Shown here piece after piece: positions 43,765 to 52,029 of a DNA stretch of 64,000 nucleotides. The position numbers and the translations under genes are program-made. This DNA comes from Streptomyces phaeolivaceus (GTDB lineage: Bacteria > Actinomycetota > Actinomycetes > Streptomycetales > Streptomycetaceae), in NCBI RefSeq assembly GCF_009184865.1, contig NZ_CP045096.1, forward strand, positions 3,162,001 through 3,226,000, read 5' to 3'. The first letter of the stretch is position 1. Each line of letters starts with the position of its first letter. The notes under the pieces are model-generated. The model was not told the DNA's origin, ran no database searches, and saw only the letters and a list, made by a program, of their open reading frames with translations.

Positions 43765-44478
43765 TCAGGCTTCGCTGATCAGCCAGCTGATGAACTTGCG
43801 TTCGCGCCCCGTGCGGACCGGCTCGGTGCCGTGGGTGACCTGGGATCCGTACAGCAGCGCGGTGCCGGGGGCGGGGTGCACGTTCCAGCGGGTGCGCGGC
43901 ATGGTGCGGAACCAGTCGGCGGAGTGGTCGGCTCCGTCGTGGGTGAACGCCATGGCCGGGTCGTAGCCGTCGCCGCCGTGCTGGTCGCTCCACAGGGCGG
44001 GGTTGGAGGTGGTTTCGACGAAGAACTCCCCTCCGTCTTCGGCGTGTTCGAGGACGACGCTGATCCCGGCGAGCTGGCGGACAGGGTCGGCGGGGTGGGG
44101 GGCGATGCCGTCGACGTGCGGGGTGATGTGCTGTCCGGGCGCGTACTCGACGTACATCCATTCGCGGCAGGAGGTCAGGGCGGGCAGGGCGCGCCGCAGT
44201 ACGGGCATCGCCCGCTCGACGGCGTGGGCGAGGACCTTGGCCGCGGTCTCGGGCGGCGGGTGGATTTCGAGGCGGCCGGCTGGTTCGTAGACGGCCATGG
44301 CCTGCTCGCTGGTCTGGCCGGGGATGGAGTGCAGGGTGGTGGTGCGCTCGGTGTCGAAACGGCGCAGGCCGTCATCGCCGAGGGCGTCGTCCACGGCGCT
44401 GATCAGGGTGGTGATCTCGCCGGGGGTGAGGAAGTTCTCGATGCTGGAGACGGTGAGCGTCTCCGCTATGTGGATCAT
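43765..44478 (-). CDS. 2OG-Fe(II) oxygenase
   Basis: 237 residues; ATG 44478 overlaps the radical SAM stop as ATGA. The double-stranded beta-helix carries HVD in HITPHVDGIAPH (about residues 130-132), the distal His in SQVTHGTEPV (about 222), and an Arg-rich TGRERKF for 2-oxoglutarate. The opening SSIENFLTPGEITTLISAVDDAL is typical of P4H-like enzymes. It probably hydroxylates or further oxidises the peptide made by the radical SAM enzyme, or its small-molecule partner. It is separated from the precursor by 81 bases. Confidence 0.85.
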   Translation of the reverse strand: MIHIAETLTVSSIENFLTPGEITTLISAVDDALGDDGLRRFDTERTTTLHSIPGQTSEQAMAVYEPAGRLEIHPPPETAAKVLAHAVERAMPVLRRALPALTSCREWMYVEYAPGQHITPHVDGIAPHPADPVRQLAGISVVLEHAEDGGEFFVETTSNPALWSDQHGGDGYDPAMAFTHDGADHSADWFRTMPRTRWNVHPAPGTALLYGSQVTHGTEPVRTGRERKFISWLISEA

Positions 44479-46355
44479 CGTGCCTCCCGGGTAGGGCGGG
44501 GCGGGCGGAGGGCGCAGGCGCATCCGGTGACCGCCGGGGTGTGGCGGGCGACGTGCGTGAGCGTGCGAACGGCCTGGTCGAGGCCGGTGAAGTAGTCGGC
44601 CCATGTGCTGCCGGGGGCAGGGGTGAGGGTGAGGTTGAGGACGGAGTGGTGGTGGCCGGTGTGGGCGCTGGTCAGGTCGGTGCGTGCGATGTGTGCGGTG
44701 ATGGCGGCGGGCAGGTAGCCGTCGGTGGCGGCGAGCGTGTGGCACAGTCGGGCGGCGAGCGCGGCGTACTCGGTGCGGGTGCGCGGCAGCAGGCCGACGC
44801 GAAACGCGGACGGGGGCAGGCTCGTGCCGGTGTGGGCGTGGCCCTGGCAGGAGTCGTAGGTGACGGCCTTCCAGCTGCGGGTGATCGTGTCGACCAGCGG
44901 CCACACGCGGTCCTCGATGCCCTCGCCCCACTGGGGGTGGTGCGGGTCAAGGTCGTCGGCCGCCTGCTCGCCGGGCAGGCCGGCGGCGTTGATGTTGCCG
45001 TGGTAGCTCGCCCGGAGCCGGGCCGGGGAACGGGGAGATGCCGGATCGTCCCAGCGGGCGAGGAAGGCGTCCACGTCGTCCATGACGTTCGGGCCGAGGG
45101 GCCGCCAGTGGGCGCGCAGGCAGTGAGCGCCGGCCGGGTGGGCGGGGGCGGCGAGCAGGTGAGCCATTCCGTCGATGAGGCGCCCGCGGTGGTCGCAGTA
45201 CGCGTCATCGCTGCCGGTCGCCTGGACCATGCGCCAGCGGGTCGCGGTGCACCCGCCGCCGCAGACCGCCTGGTACGGGCAGGAGACGCACTTCGTCATC
45301 AGCTCCCGTCCGGCAGTGAGCTGCGGGTTGGCGTGCTGGGCCTCGGTGACGTCCCTCTCGCTGCGCGCGGCGGCGAGCGGCAGCAGGTGGGCCTGGGGCC
45401 AGGGAAGTTCGTCGCATGAGCCGAAGCGGCCGTCGGGGTAGGCGGTGAAGACGTGGGAGCACTTGTGCGCGGCGAAGTGGCAGTGGGCGCTGTCCAGGCC
45501 CTTGAGTCGGCGGATCGTGGCGACGGCCGGGTCGAGTTTGATCCGCCGGAAGTGGCCGGCGCCGATCCAGCGAGCGGCGGCCTCAAGCACGAACTCGGCG
45601 TACTGGACGGGAGTGATCGCCCAGGCCGCGCCGTCGGTGCCGACCGCACGGGCCTGGAGGAGGCGGCTGGGGCTGGTACGGCGGCCGGACGCCGTGAGCG
45701 GTCGGGTGACGGTGGTGTCGAAGGCGGGCAGGAGGTGCACGGCGCGTACCGCGTCGAAGGTGGCGATGTGGTCGATGACCTCTGCGGCGCGGCCCAGGAC
45801 GGCGGGGGTGACCACGGTGACGATGCCGCAGGTGCGTCCGCGCTCGGCAAGCAGATTCAGCGCGTTCACGATGTGCGGGTAGATAGCGGTGCCGTCGTAG
45901 CCGATCCGCCAGGAGTTTCCCTGTTCGTCGCCGTCCATGGAGATGCCGATGTGCAGGCCCGGGTAGTGGGCGTCGAACAGGTCGAGCCACTCGCCGTCCA
46001 GCCGCACGCCGTTGGTCTGCAGGTGGACGCGGTGCACGGTGGGCTGGGCGGCGAGTTCGTCGAGGAGGGCGGCCATGGCGTCCTTGCTGACGGTCAGGGG
46101 TTCCCCGCCGTGCAGTTCGATCGCGAGAGGCCGCTCACCGAAGATCTGGCCGAGGCGGCGTATCTGCTTGACGGTGATCTGGGCGCCGCCGGGGGCGAGT
46201 TTGCGTTTCTCGAAGCAGTACAGGCAGTCGACGTCGCAGGTCTCGCCGCGCAGCTTGAGGACGACGGAGACCGCCGCGGCGTGGTCGGTGTCCTCCAGAG
46301 GCCGCCACATTTCGGCGCCGACGGTCGTCGTGGGGGTGGTGAGCGTGCTGGGCAT
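44475..46355 (-). CDS. Radical SAM/SPASM peptide maturase with C-terminal extension
   Basis: 626 residues, ATG 46355 behind GGGGAGG. The radical SAM cluster motif is CDVDCLYC (Cys40, 44, 47), and HGGEPL at 82-87 is the SAM-binding GGEP. SPASM-type cysteines follow at 292, 299, 314, 356, 359, 365, 369 and 387 (CVSCPYQAVCGGGC). This matches FxsB-like cyclophane-forming maturases. Residues 430-626 are an unrelated added domain (WKAVTYDSCQGHAHTG, HHHSVLNLTLTPAP). It probably forms a carbon-carbon or ether crosslink on the nearby peptide. The stop overlaps the oxygenase start. Confidence 0.9.
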   Translation of the reverse strand: MPSTLTTPTTTVGAEMWRPLEDTDHAAAVSVVLKLRGETCDVDCLYCFEKRKLAPGGAQITVKQIRRLGQIFGERPLAIELHGGEPLTVSKDAMAALLDELAAQPTVHRVHLQTNGVRLDGEWLDLFDAHYPGLHIGISMDGDEQGNSWRIGYDGTAIYPHIVNALNLLAERGRTCGIVTVVTPAVLGRAAEVIDHIATFDAVRAVHLLPAFDTTVTRPLTASGRRTSPSRLLQARAVGTDGAAWAITPVQYAEFVLEAAARWIGAGHFRRIKLDPAVATIRRLKGLDSAHCHFAAHKCSHVFTAYPDGRFGSCDELPWPQAHLLPLAAARSERDVTEAQHANPQLTAGRELMTKCVSCPYQAVCGGGCTATRWRMVQATGSDDAYCDHRGRLIDGMAHLLAAPAHPAGAHCLRAHWRPLGPNVMDDVDAFLARWDDPASPRSPARLRASYHGNINAAGLPGEQAADDLDPHHPQWGEGIEDRVWPLVDTITRSWKAVTYDSCQGHAHTGTSLPPSAFRVGLLPRTRTEYAALAARLCHTLAATDGYLPAAITAHIARTDLTSAHTGHHHSVLNLTLTPAPGSTWADYFTGLDQAVRTLTHVARHTPAVTGCACALRPPRPTREAR

Positions 46356-46389
46356 CGGGACCTCCCCGGTCGAGGGTGGGCGGATGGGT

Positions 46390-47298
46390 TCAGGTGCGGG
46401 CGCGTCGTGCGGCGGACTGCTGCCAGGCGCGCATCCGGCCGTCGGTGAGCGGGACGCGGTCATCGCCGCGGCGCAGGAACCAGCCGTCGCTGTATCGCTG
46501 CGGCAGCCAGCCGAAGCCGCCGAGCCCTGCCTCGTCGACCGGCTCCGGCTCGGCATCGGTGGGCCACAGCGCGAGCAGGGCGTCGGCGAGACGGGTCTGG
46601 ACGGAGGCGAAGAAGGGACTGTGCGCGGCGGCGCTCAGCCACCGCGGCTCGGGCAACGCGGGCACGGGCCTGAACGGTTCAGCGTCGTCTTGGCTCAGCA
46701 GGCTCGGCAGCCATTTCTCACCGAGCAACGGAGCGCCGGCGGCGACGGTCTCGGCCTGGGCAACGACGCGGGCGAGCTGGTCCCACACCAGGTCAGCGTG
46801 GGGGTACAGGCCCGCCTGGGCCAGACCGAGAAGGTCCTCGGCCAGGCTCGCCGCCACCTCGCATCGGTCCGCAAGCGCCCACCGTTGATAGGCCGCCCGC
46901 TGCCCGGGCACCAGGACCTCCGCAGGGGCCGGTACCGGGGAGAGCGGCCGGGCCGTGCGCAGGAGGGTCAGGTCGCTCAGCCGGGCCCGGACGGTGCGGA
47001 ACGTCTCGATGCCGTCGCGGGTCACGGTGAACGCGTCGAGCAGCGTGCGCCAGTCGTCCACGGTGCTCTCACTCACCGCCCGTACGTCGGCGCGGATGCC
47101 GCGGATGAGGCGGGAGCCCGGCCCGGGGACGGGCTCGGGGGTGATCAGGAGCAGATCCACGTCACTGTGCTGGTGGGCCAGACCTTCGGCGAGCGCGCCC
47201 ACCAGCCACACGTCGGCACCGGCGTACTCGTCTGCCAGGGCAGCGGCGGCGTGCCCGGCGACGGCAAGCCGCGTATCCAGCCACGGGGTGGCGGTCAT
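46390..47298 (-). CDS. Nucleotidyltransferase-fold protein
   Basis: 302 residues; ATG 47298 overlaps the dehydrogenase stop. The catalytic palm is WLVGALAEGLAHQHSDVDLLLITPEP: GxLxxG then DVD (Asp46, Asp48), with Ala where most minimal nucleotidyltransferases have Ser (GSxxxG). A helical C-terminal half follows (QRWALADRCEVAASLAEDLLGLAQAGLYP), like aminoglycoside or streptomycin nucleotidyltransferases. It may transfer a nucleotide to the pathway product or an intermediate, for self-resistance or activation. It is 34 bases upstream of the radical SAM gene. Confidence 0.78.
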   Translation of the reverse strand: MTATPWLDTRLAVAGHAAAALADEYAGADVWLVGALAEGLAHQHSDVDLLLITPEPVPGPGSRLIRGIRADVRAVSESTVDDWRTLLDAFTVTRDGIETFRTVRARLSDLTLLRTARPLSPVPAPAEVLVPGQRAAYQRWALADRCEVAASLAEDLLGLAQAGLYPHADLVWDQLARVVAQAETVAAGAPLLGEKWLPSLLSQDDAEPFRPVPALPEPRWLSAAAHSPFFASVQTRLADALLALWPTDAEPEPVDEAGLGGFGWLPQRYSDGWFLRRGDDRVPLTDGRMRAWQQSAARRART

Positions 47299-48239
47299 CG
47301 GGCTGTCCTGTCTGCACCGGCAAGGACACCGGCGGCGGTCGTGGCGACCCAGCGGTCGAGGAGGGCGCGGACGTCGCTGCGCTGGGCGCCGATGTGCGGG
47401 GTGGCGATCAGGTTCAGCGGCCCGGGCAGGGCGTCAGCCGGCCACAGCGGCAGATCCGATTCCTCGACGGGATCGAGGGCGAGACCGCCGAGCCGGCCGT
47501 CGGCGAGCGCGCGCAGACAGGCATCGAGGTCGAGCGTGCCAAGGCGGCCGACGCAGATCAGCAGCGGATGCCGTTGCCGCGCCGCGGCGAGGAACCCGGT
47601 CCCGAACCAGCCTCGGTTCTCGTCGGTGAGCGGGAGCGCCACGACGTGGGCGTCTGCCCAGGCGGGCAGTTCGTTGCCGGGCCGCGAGGGCAGGGTGTCC
47701 GGCAGGCTCGGCCGGGCGGCGAAGGCGATCTCGGCGACATGCGGGGCGAGGGCGTGCGCGCAGGCCCGGCCGACCGGCCCGGCGCCCCAGATCGCCAGCC
47801 GCATCGCGGAGACGGGCGGGGCGAGGCAATGCTGCTTCGCGTGCCGCCCCTGGAGCAGGGCGGCGTGCCCGTACGGGATCCGGCGAGCGAGCGCGAGCAG
47901 CGCGGCCAGGGCCCATTCGGCGACCGCGCCGGCGGCCGGCTCAGGGTTGCGGTGCACGCTGATGCCCCGCGCGGCCAGGCCGTCGATGTCGATGCCGTCC
48001 AGTCCGGAGCCGGCCCGGATCACGTGCCGCAGCGCCGGCCACTGGCTCAGGCGCTCGGTGTCCAGCCGGTGCCCCGACCGCAGCACCAGCACTTCGGCCC
48101 GGGCGGCAAGTTCCGGATCCGCGGTGGCGAGCGCGGTGATCTCCCGGATCGCGCAGCCGGGGAGGCGTTGCTGCAACAGCGCGGTGTCGGCCGCGCCCCG
48201 CACGCTCACGAGCAGCGGCGCCTCGCGCACCGCGCTCAC
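47295..48239 (-). CDS. D-isomer-specific 2-hydroxyacid dehydrogenase
   Basis: 314 residues from a GTG overlapping the upstream TGA. The NAD fold is RLAIWGAGPVGRACAHAL. The catalytic triad positions are Arg in CVGRLGTLD, Glu in ALDPVEESDLP and His in IATPHIGAQ. The substrate domain includes LRHVIRAGSGLDGID. It interconverts 2-oxoacids and D-2-hydroxyacids. Next to a PEP-mutase-like gene, a 3-phosphonopyruvate-to-phosphonolactate reaction is one possibility. The family is broad, so this is an inference. Confidence 0.85.
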   Translation of the reverse strand: MSAVREAPLLVSVRGAADTALLQQRLPGCAIREITALATADPELAARAEVLVLRSGHRLDTERLSQWPALRHVIRAGSGLDGIDIDGLAARGISVHRNPEPAAGAVAEWALAALLALARRIPYGHAALLQGRHAKQHCLAPPVSAMRLAIWGAGPVGRACAHALAPHVAEIAFAARPSLPDTLPSRPGNELPAWADAHVVALPLTDENRGWFGTGFLAAARQRHPLLICVGRLGTLDLDACLRALADGRLGGLALDPVEESDLPLWPADALPGPLNLIATPHIGAQRSDVRALLDRWVATTAAGVLAGADRTAR

Positions 48240-48925
48240 TGCTGCGTCCCGTCGGCGGGCGCGGTGTAGCGGCCGAAGGCCAGGTCCCCGGCGCCGGTGA
48301 TGACCTGAAGGGGTGAGGGCGCGCGGAAGTAGTCCTCGCAGGCTGTCTTGACGCCGGGCAGCCCGTTCCATGCCTTCGGGTTCGCCTCCAGGTCGGCGTA
48401 GTCGTCGACGATCAGCGTGCCGCCGGGGGCCATGCGCGGGACACACGCGGTCAGGCAGGTGTGGATGGATTCGTAGTAGTCGCCGTCCAAGTAGGCGAAG
48501 GCGATCTGGTCCGGGAGCCGGCCGGGGAGGGTGTCGGCGAACCATCCGGGGTGGATCGCCGGCGGGGTGCGGCCCCAGCGGTCGTGGAGGGCGAGCACCT
48601 GTTCCGGCTCGGCGCGCAGGTACCCGGTCTCGAACAGGTCCGGGTCCTTCGTTCCGCGTTCGGGCAGGCCCTTGAAGGAGTCGTAGACGTGGACGCTCCG
48701 CTGGTGCTGTCCGGTGGCATCGAGGACGGCGCGCATCCACAGCGCCATGGCGCCCTGGTAGCAGCCGAGTTCGATCACGGCGCCGGGCACCTTACGGGCT
48801 GCGAGCTGTTCGAGTTCGGTGCGGATGGCGGGCAGGCGGTCGGCATCCACGGTGTCGCCGTGGTGTTCGAGGAGCCAGTCGTGCAGTTCCGCGAGGCTCG
48901 GCACGGTGGTGGGAGGGAGGTGCAT
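48236..48925 (-). CDS. TylF/MycF-like SAM methyltransferase
   Basis: 229 residues, ATG 48925 behind GGGAGG. TylF-family markers are GAVIELGCYQGAMALWMRAVLDAT (SAM), VHVYDSFKGLPERGTKDPDLFETG, AYLDGDYYESIHTCLTACVPRM and GGTLIVDDYADL. The LDGDYYES and VDDY aspartates are the metal ligands. In known pathways these enzymes methylate sugar or phenolic hydroxyls. No sugar genes are nearby, so the substrate here is open. The gene is coupled on both sides. Confidence 0.88.
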   Translation of the reverse strand: MHLPPTTVPSLAELHDWLLEHHGDTVDADRLPAIRTELEQLAARKVPGAVIELGCYQGAMALWMRAVLDATGQHQRSVHVYDSFKGLPERGTKDPDLFETGYLRAEPEQVLALHDRWGRTPPAIHPGWFADTLPGRLPDQIAFAYLDGDYYESIHTCLTACVPRMAPGGTLIVDDYADLEANPKAWNGLPGVKTACEDYFRAPSPLQVITGAGDLAFGRYTAPADGTQQ

Positions 48926-48927
48926 CG

Positions 48928-49398
48928 TCACCACCGGTCCACGAGGACGTCGCGGTCGGCCGGGTTCCCGGCGAGTGCGTCGAGCACCTGTTGGTTGACC
49001 CGCGGCAGCAGGTACTTGCCGCCGAACTCCTCCAGGGGCACCCACTCGAAGCCGACCTGGATCGGGTCGGGTGGATCGGATTTGCGCGGGGTGGTGTCCT
49101 CGTCGAGGAGCTCGGCGAGGAAGTTGTGCTGGGTCTTGTGGACGGTGCCGAACTCGTCGTTGTACTGCTCGGGGACGTACTCGACGACGAATAACAGCCG
49201 CGAGGTGCGCACCCGCAGGCCGGTCTCCTCCTTGACCTTGCGCACGACCGCGTCGCGCAGCGGCTCACCCACCTTCGCCTTGCCGCCGGGCAGGTTGTAG
49301 TGGAAGCCGGAGTGGTCGTCGTACGACATGAGCAGGATGCGGCCCTGGTGGACGATCGCGGCCTTGACCGACACGCTGATGCGGGGCAGAGGTGTCAT
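48928..49398 (-). CDS. NUDIX hydrolase in the RiPP-like operon
   Basis: 156 residues, ATG 49398. The fold shows ISVSVKAAIVHQGRILLMSYDD and the box GGKAKVGEPLRDAVVRKVKEETGL. In that box the usual RExxEE is RKVKEE: the first Glu of the motif is Lys, which could change metal binding. The C-terminus has GKYLLPRVNQQVLDALAG. It is preceded by a 113-base gap from the PEP-mutase-like gene and ends two bases from the TylF-like start. Housekeeping or pathway role is undecided. Confidence 0.82.
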   Translation of the reverse strand: MTPLPRISVSVKAAIVHQGRILLMSYDDHSGFHYNLPGGKAKVGEPLRDAVVRKVKEETGLRVRTSRLLFVVEYVPEQYNDEFGTVHKTQHNFLAELLDEDTTPRKSDPPDPIQVGFEWVPLEEFGGKYLLPRVNQQVLDALAGNPADRDVLVDRW

Positions 49399-49511
49399 GG
49401 CGCGGGTGTTCCTTCCCTCGTCGAGCCCGCCGCGGCCGACTGCCCGGCGAGTGCTGGTGGTGCGGGGATGGAGCAGAGCGAAACCTGTGGAGCAGCGGAG
49501 CCCGGCGCCTT

Positions 49512-50387
49512 CTACAGGCAGGCGCGGGCGGTCGGGTCGGCGATCTGGAGGAGGTCGGCGACGTCGGACAGTGGCGTTCCGTCGGCGGTGAAGGAGCCGG
49601 TGGTCTGGAAGGATGCTGCGGCGCGCCGCATGGCGGCGAGCGCGGCGCGCGAGAGCTGGTTGGCGTAGATGGCCAGGGCGAATCCGGCCGTGCCGAGATC
49701 GTCCGGGGCCAGGTGCGCAAACGCGGTGGGCACGGTCACCAGCGGCACCGCGCCCGTCCAGGCTGCGGCCGTGGCCAGGGCCTGCTGCCCGGTGGGGTCC
49801 TTGGAGTGGATGAGCACCGCGTCCGCTCCACAAGCCGCGTACGCTGCGGCCCGCTCCACTGCCTCTGCGACGCTCCCGCCGCAGATCAGGGCCTCGGTCC
49901 GCGCGATCAGGGCTACCTGAGTGCCGGCGACGTCGCGCATCGCGGCGAGCTGTTCGGTCACCGTGTCGGTGCGGGCGAGCGCCTGGCTGCGGTGGAGGGC
50001 GAAGGAGTTGACCTTGGGGTAGGCGCTGTCCTCCAGGCAGAGGGCGGCGACTCCGGCGCGGGTGAGGTCACCGGCGAACCGGCGAGCGGTGGCCGGGGTG
50101 CCGCCGGCGTTGTCGATGTCCACGATCACCGGCAGCGCCGCCGTACGGGTGAGGGCGAGGACGGTGTCGGCCAGGTCGCGCGGTCCCAGCACGTTCTCGT
50201 CCGGCAGGCCCAAGGCCGTGGAGACCTCCAGGCCGGACACCCACAGGGCGTCGAAGCCGGTCTCCACGGCGACCTTGGCGGCCACCGCGCTCGCGGCGCC
50301 GATCGCCCGCAGCGGGCGGCGGGCGTCCGCCGCGGCGGTGAGCCGCGCAACGAGCGGGGCTATGTCGGCCTTGGTGGGGGCGGTCAC
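49512..50387 (-). CDS. Isocitrate lyase / PEP mutase family protein
   Basis: 291 residues from a GTG overlapping the kinase stop. The TIM-barrel features are ALWVSGLEVSTALGLPDENVL, VIVDIDNAGGTP (Asp90, Asp92 metal ligands) and ALCLEDSAYPKVNSFA. PEP mutase has EDKx5NS; here the Lys is Ser (EDSx5NS) while the NS pair is kept. The lyase-type KKCGH and RCGH motifs are absent. So it is nearer to PEP mutase or phosphonopyruvate hydrolase than to lyases, with an unusual third motif residue. It could open a phosphonate branch. Confidence 0.75.
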   Translation of the reverse strand: MTAPTKADIAPLVARLTAAADARRPLRAIGAASAVAAKVAVETGFDALWVSGLEVSTALGLPDENVLGPRDLADTVLALTRTAALPVIVDIDNAGGTPATARRFAGDLTRAGVAALCLEDSAYPKVNSFALHRSQALARTDTVTEQLAAMRDVAGTQVALIARTEALICGGSVAEAVERAAAYAACGADAVLIHSKDPTGQQALATAAAWTGAVPLVTVPTAFAHLAPDDLGTAGFALAIYANQLSRAALAAMRRAAASFQTTGSFTADGTPLSDVADLLQIADPTARACL

Positions 50388-51049
50388 GACGCGGCTCCTT
50401 CACGGTCGGGCAGCAGGCCGTGCTGGGTCAGGGCCTCCCAGGCGGTGTGCAGGACGGTGGCGCGGTCCTGCGCGGCATTGATCCGGACGACCTTTCCCAA
50501 GGCGGGGAACGCGCCAGGCGTGTCGGCCACGGACTGGTAGACCTCCCGGACCCTGGTCTGAACGTCCATCACGTCCCAGTCGGGGCGGGTGGCGTCCCCC
50601 GAGCGGTCGGCAGCCCGTTCCATCGCGGTCTCAGGTGTGATGTCCAGGACGAGCGTGAGGTCGGGCACCAGGTGGAGCTGCTCGGTGAGATGGGCGTATG
50701 TCTCTTTAGGGGCGCGGTCGTGTTTGACCGCGAAGAAGGCCAGTTCGGACAGCAGCCACCGGTCCGCGATGACCGGGCGGGTCGGCAGACTGGGGGCGAT
50801 CAGCCGGTCGGCGGTGGCCTGCTTGTCCGCCGCGAGTGCCGCCAGGTAGCGGTCCCGGTTCTCCTCGGTGGGCTGGTACTTGCCCTCCACCAGGTCCAGC
50901 GCGACTGCCGCGTTGAGGAAGTTGGTGGTCAGCACGGCGAGTGGCGTGATGCGGTACAGGCCCTCGAAGAGGCGGAACAGGCCCTTGCGGAGGGTCGTCT
51001 TGCCGGTGCCGTCCAGGCCCTCGACGACGATGAAGGGGTAGCGGTCCAT
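50384..51049 (-). CDS. Thymidylate-kinase-like P-loop kinase
   Basis: 221 residues, ATG 51049. Walker A is VVEGLDGTGKTTLRKGLF; the DR motif is VIADRWLLSELAFF (DRW rather than the DRY of many dTMP kinases); the lid is near LVLDITPETAMERAADRSG. A second thymidylate kinase in a biosynthetic operon is usually recruited to phosphorylate another nucleoside or small molecule. Its start lies eight bases from the hypothetical gene stop, and its stop overlaps the PEP-mutase-like GTG. Confidence 0.82.
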   Translation of the reverse strand: MDRYPFIVVEGLDGTGKTTLRKGLFRLFEGLYRITPLAVLTTNFLNAAVALDLVEGKYQPTEENRDRYLAALAADKQATADRLIAPSLPTRPVIADRWLLSELAFFAVKHDRAPKETYAHLTEQLHLVPDLTLVLDITPETAMERAADRSGDATRPDWDVMDVQTRVREVYQSVADTPGAFPALGKVVRINAAQDRATVLHTAWEALTQHGLLPDREGAAS

Positions 51050-51054
51050 CGGCT

Positions 51055-51792
51055 TTACTCCACCTGCCCGGCGCCGGTGCCCCCGGCGTACTTCGTGAAC
51101 CGGCCACGCCATGGGATCGACGTCGATACCAGGTCGACCAGCCGCAGCTCGCCCAGCTCGTCCAGCAGTTCGGGGAGTCGGCTCTCGATGACGATGCTCT
51201 CGGTGATCGCGCGGCAGTAGGCCATGCGTACGGCCTCGTCCGCCGAAGCGGTGCGCAGCTGTTCGGAGAGGATCCGCTGGGCGGTGCCGAGGGCCACGAT
51301 GCTCGTCGCGCTCTGCAGCGTGTTCAGAGTGATCGCGGTATCGACGGGCTGGAGGGAGGTGTGGTGGACGCCGAGGTGGCGGATGACAGCGAACGCGCCC
51401 GTCCACCAGGCCGACGCGGTGCACACGGCGGCCACCGCAGCGCGGACGACCGGATCGGTGACGCCCTCGAGGAGGGTGTCGGCGACCTGGTCGGCGCTTG
51501 CGGCCAAGGGGTTCGTCCCGGCGTCGGTCGTTCCGTGTTCGGCCGGCATGTGCAGCCAGTGCTGAAGGCCGGCCTGGTCGATGACGGCCTCGGCCGGCGG
51601 TTCGGCGAGCGGGGCGGGGCGCGCGGTCAGCGCGCTCGGCGGGGTCTGCGCGAACAAGGCGATGCTGCTGGGCGGTGCGAGGAGTTGCTCGCGCAGCTGC
51701 GGCAGGTGCAGGGCCAGGCGCTGGACCTGCAGTCCGTCAGCGAGCGTCTCCCAGGACGCGCACAGGTTCGGGCCGGGTGGGGAGAGGGCCAC
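51055..51792 (-). CDS. Hypothetical protein heading the operon
   Basis: 245 residues from GTG 51792 behind AAAGGAG, a clear ribosome site. It is soluble and mostly helical: LHLPQLREQLLAPPSSIALFAQTPP, then VVRAAVAAVCTASAWWTGAFAVIRHLGVHH and ITESIVIESRLPELLDELGELR. I recognise no family. It is the first gene of the minus-strand run and would be transcribed from the region near the dyad at 51974. It may be a regulator or a peptide-binding partner. Confidence 0.7.
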   Translation of the reverse strand: MALSPPGPNLCASWETLADGLQVQRLALHLPQLREQLLAPPSSIALFAQTPPSALTARPAPLAEPPAEAVIDQAGLQHWLHMPAEHGTTDAGTNPLAASADQVADTLLEGVTDPVVRAAVAAVCTASAWWTGAFAVIRHLGVHHTSLQPVDTAITLNTLQSATSIVALGTAQRILSEQLRTASADEAVRMAYCRAITESIVIESRLPELLDELGELRLVDLVSTSIPWRGRFTKYAGGTGAGQVE

Positions 51793-51973
51793 ACGGGCTC
51801 CTTTCTCGGGCGTGAGGACGCCCTTTCTGGATTCGTCAGGACCGGACGCGACACAGTGCCCGCGATCATGGGGCACGGCCGCGTGCAGCCCGGGCAGCTG
51901 GAGGCCGAAACCGGGCAAACGACTCTGATTCTAGATCTCGCGGGAGGGTGCCACCGAAGCACGAGAGCGCTCG

Positions 51974-51998
51974 AACTTCCGTACGTAATAAGGAAGTT
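51974..51998. promoter_or_regulatory. 7-bp dyad upstream of the RiPP-like operon
   Basis: aacttcc (51974-51980) and ggaagtt (51992-51998) with an 11-base spacer, gtacgtaataa. It lies about 180 bases upstream of the GTG at 51792, in an interval (51793-52029) that has no gene of its own. It is a candidate operator for the 51.8-41.8 kb genes. Confidence 0.4.
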
Positions 51999-52029
51999 GG
52001 CTCGATCGGAGCCATCGCGCCAGCGACCG

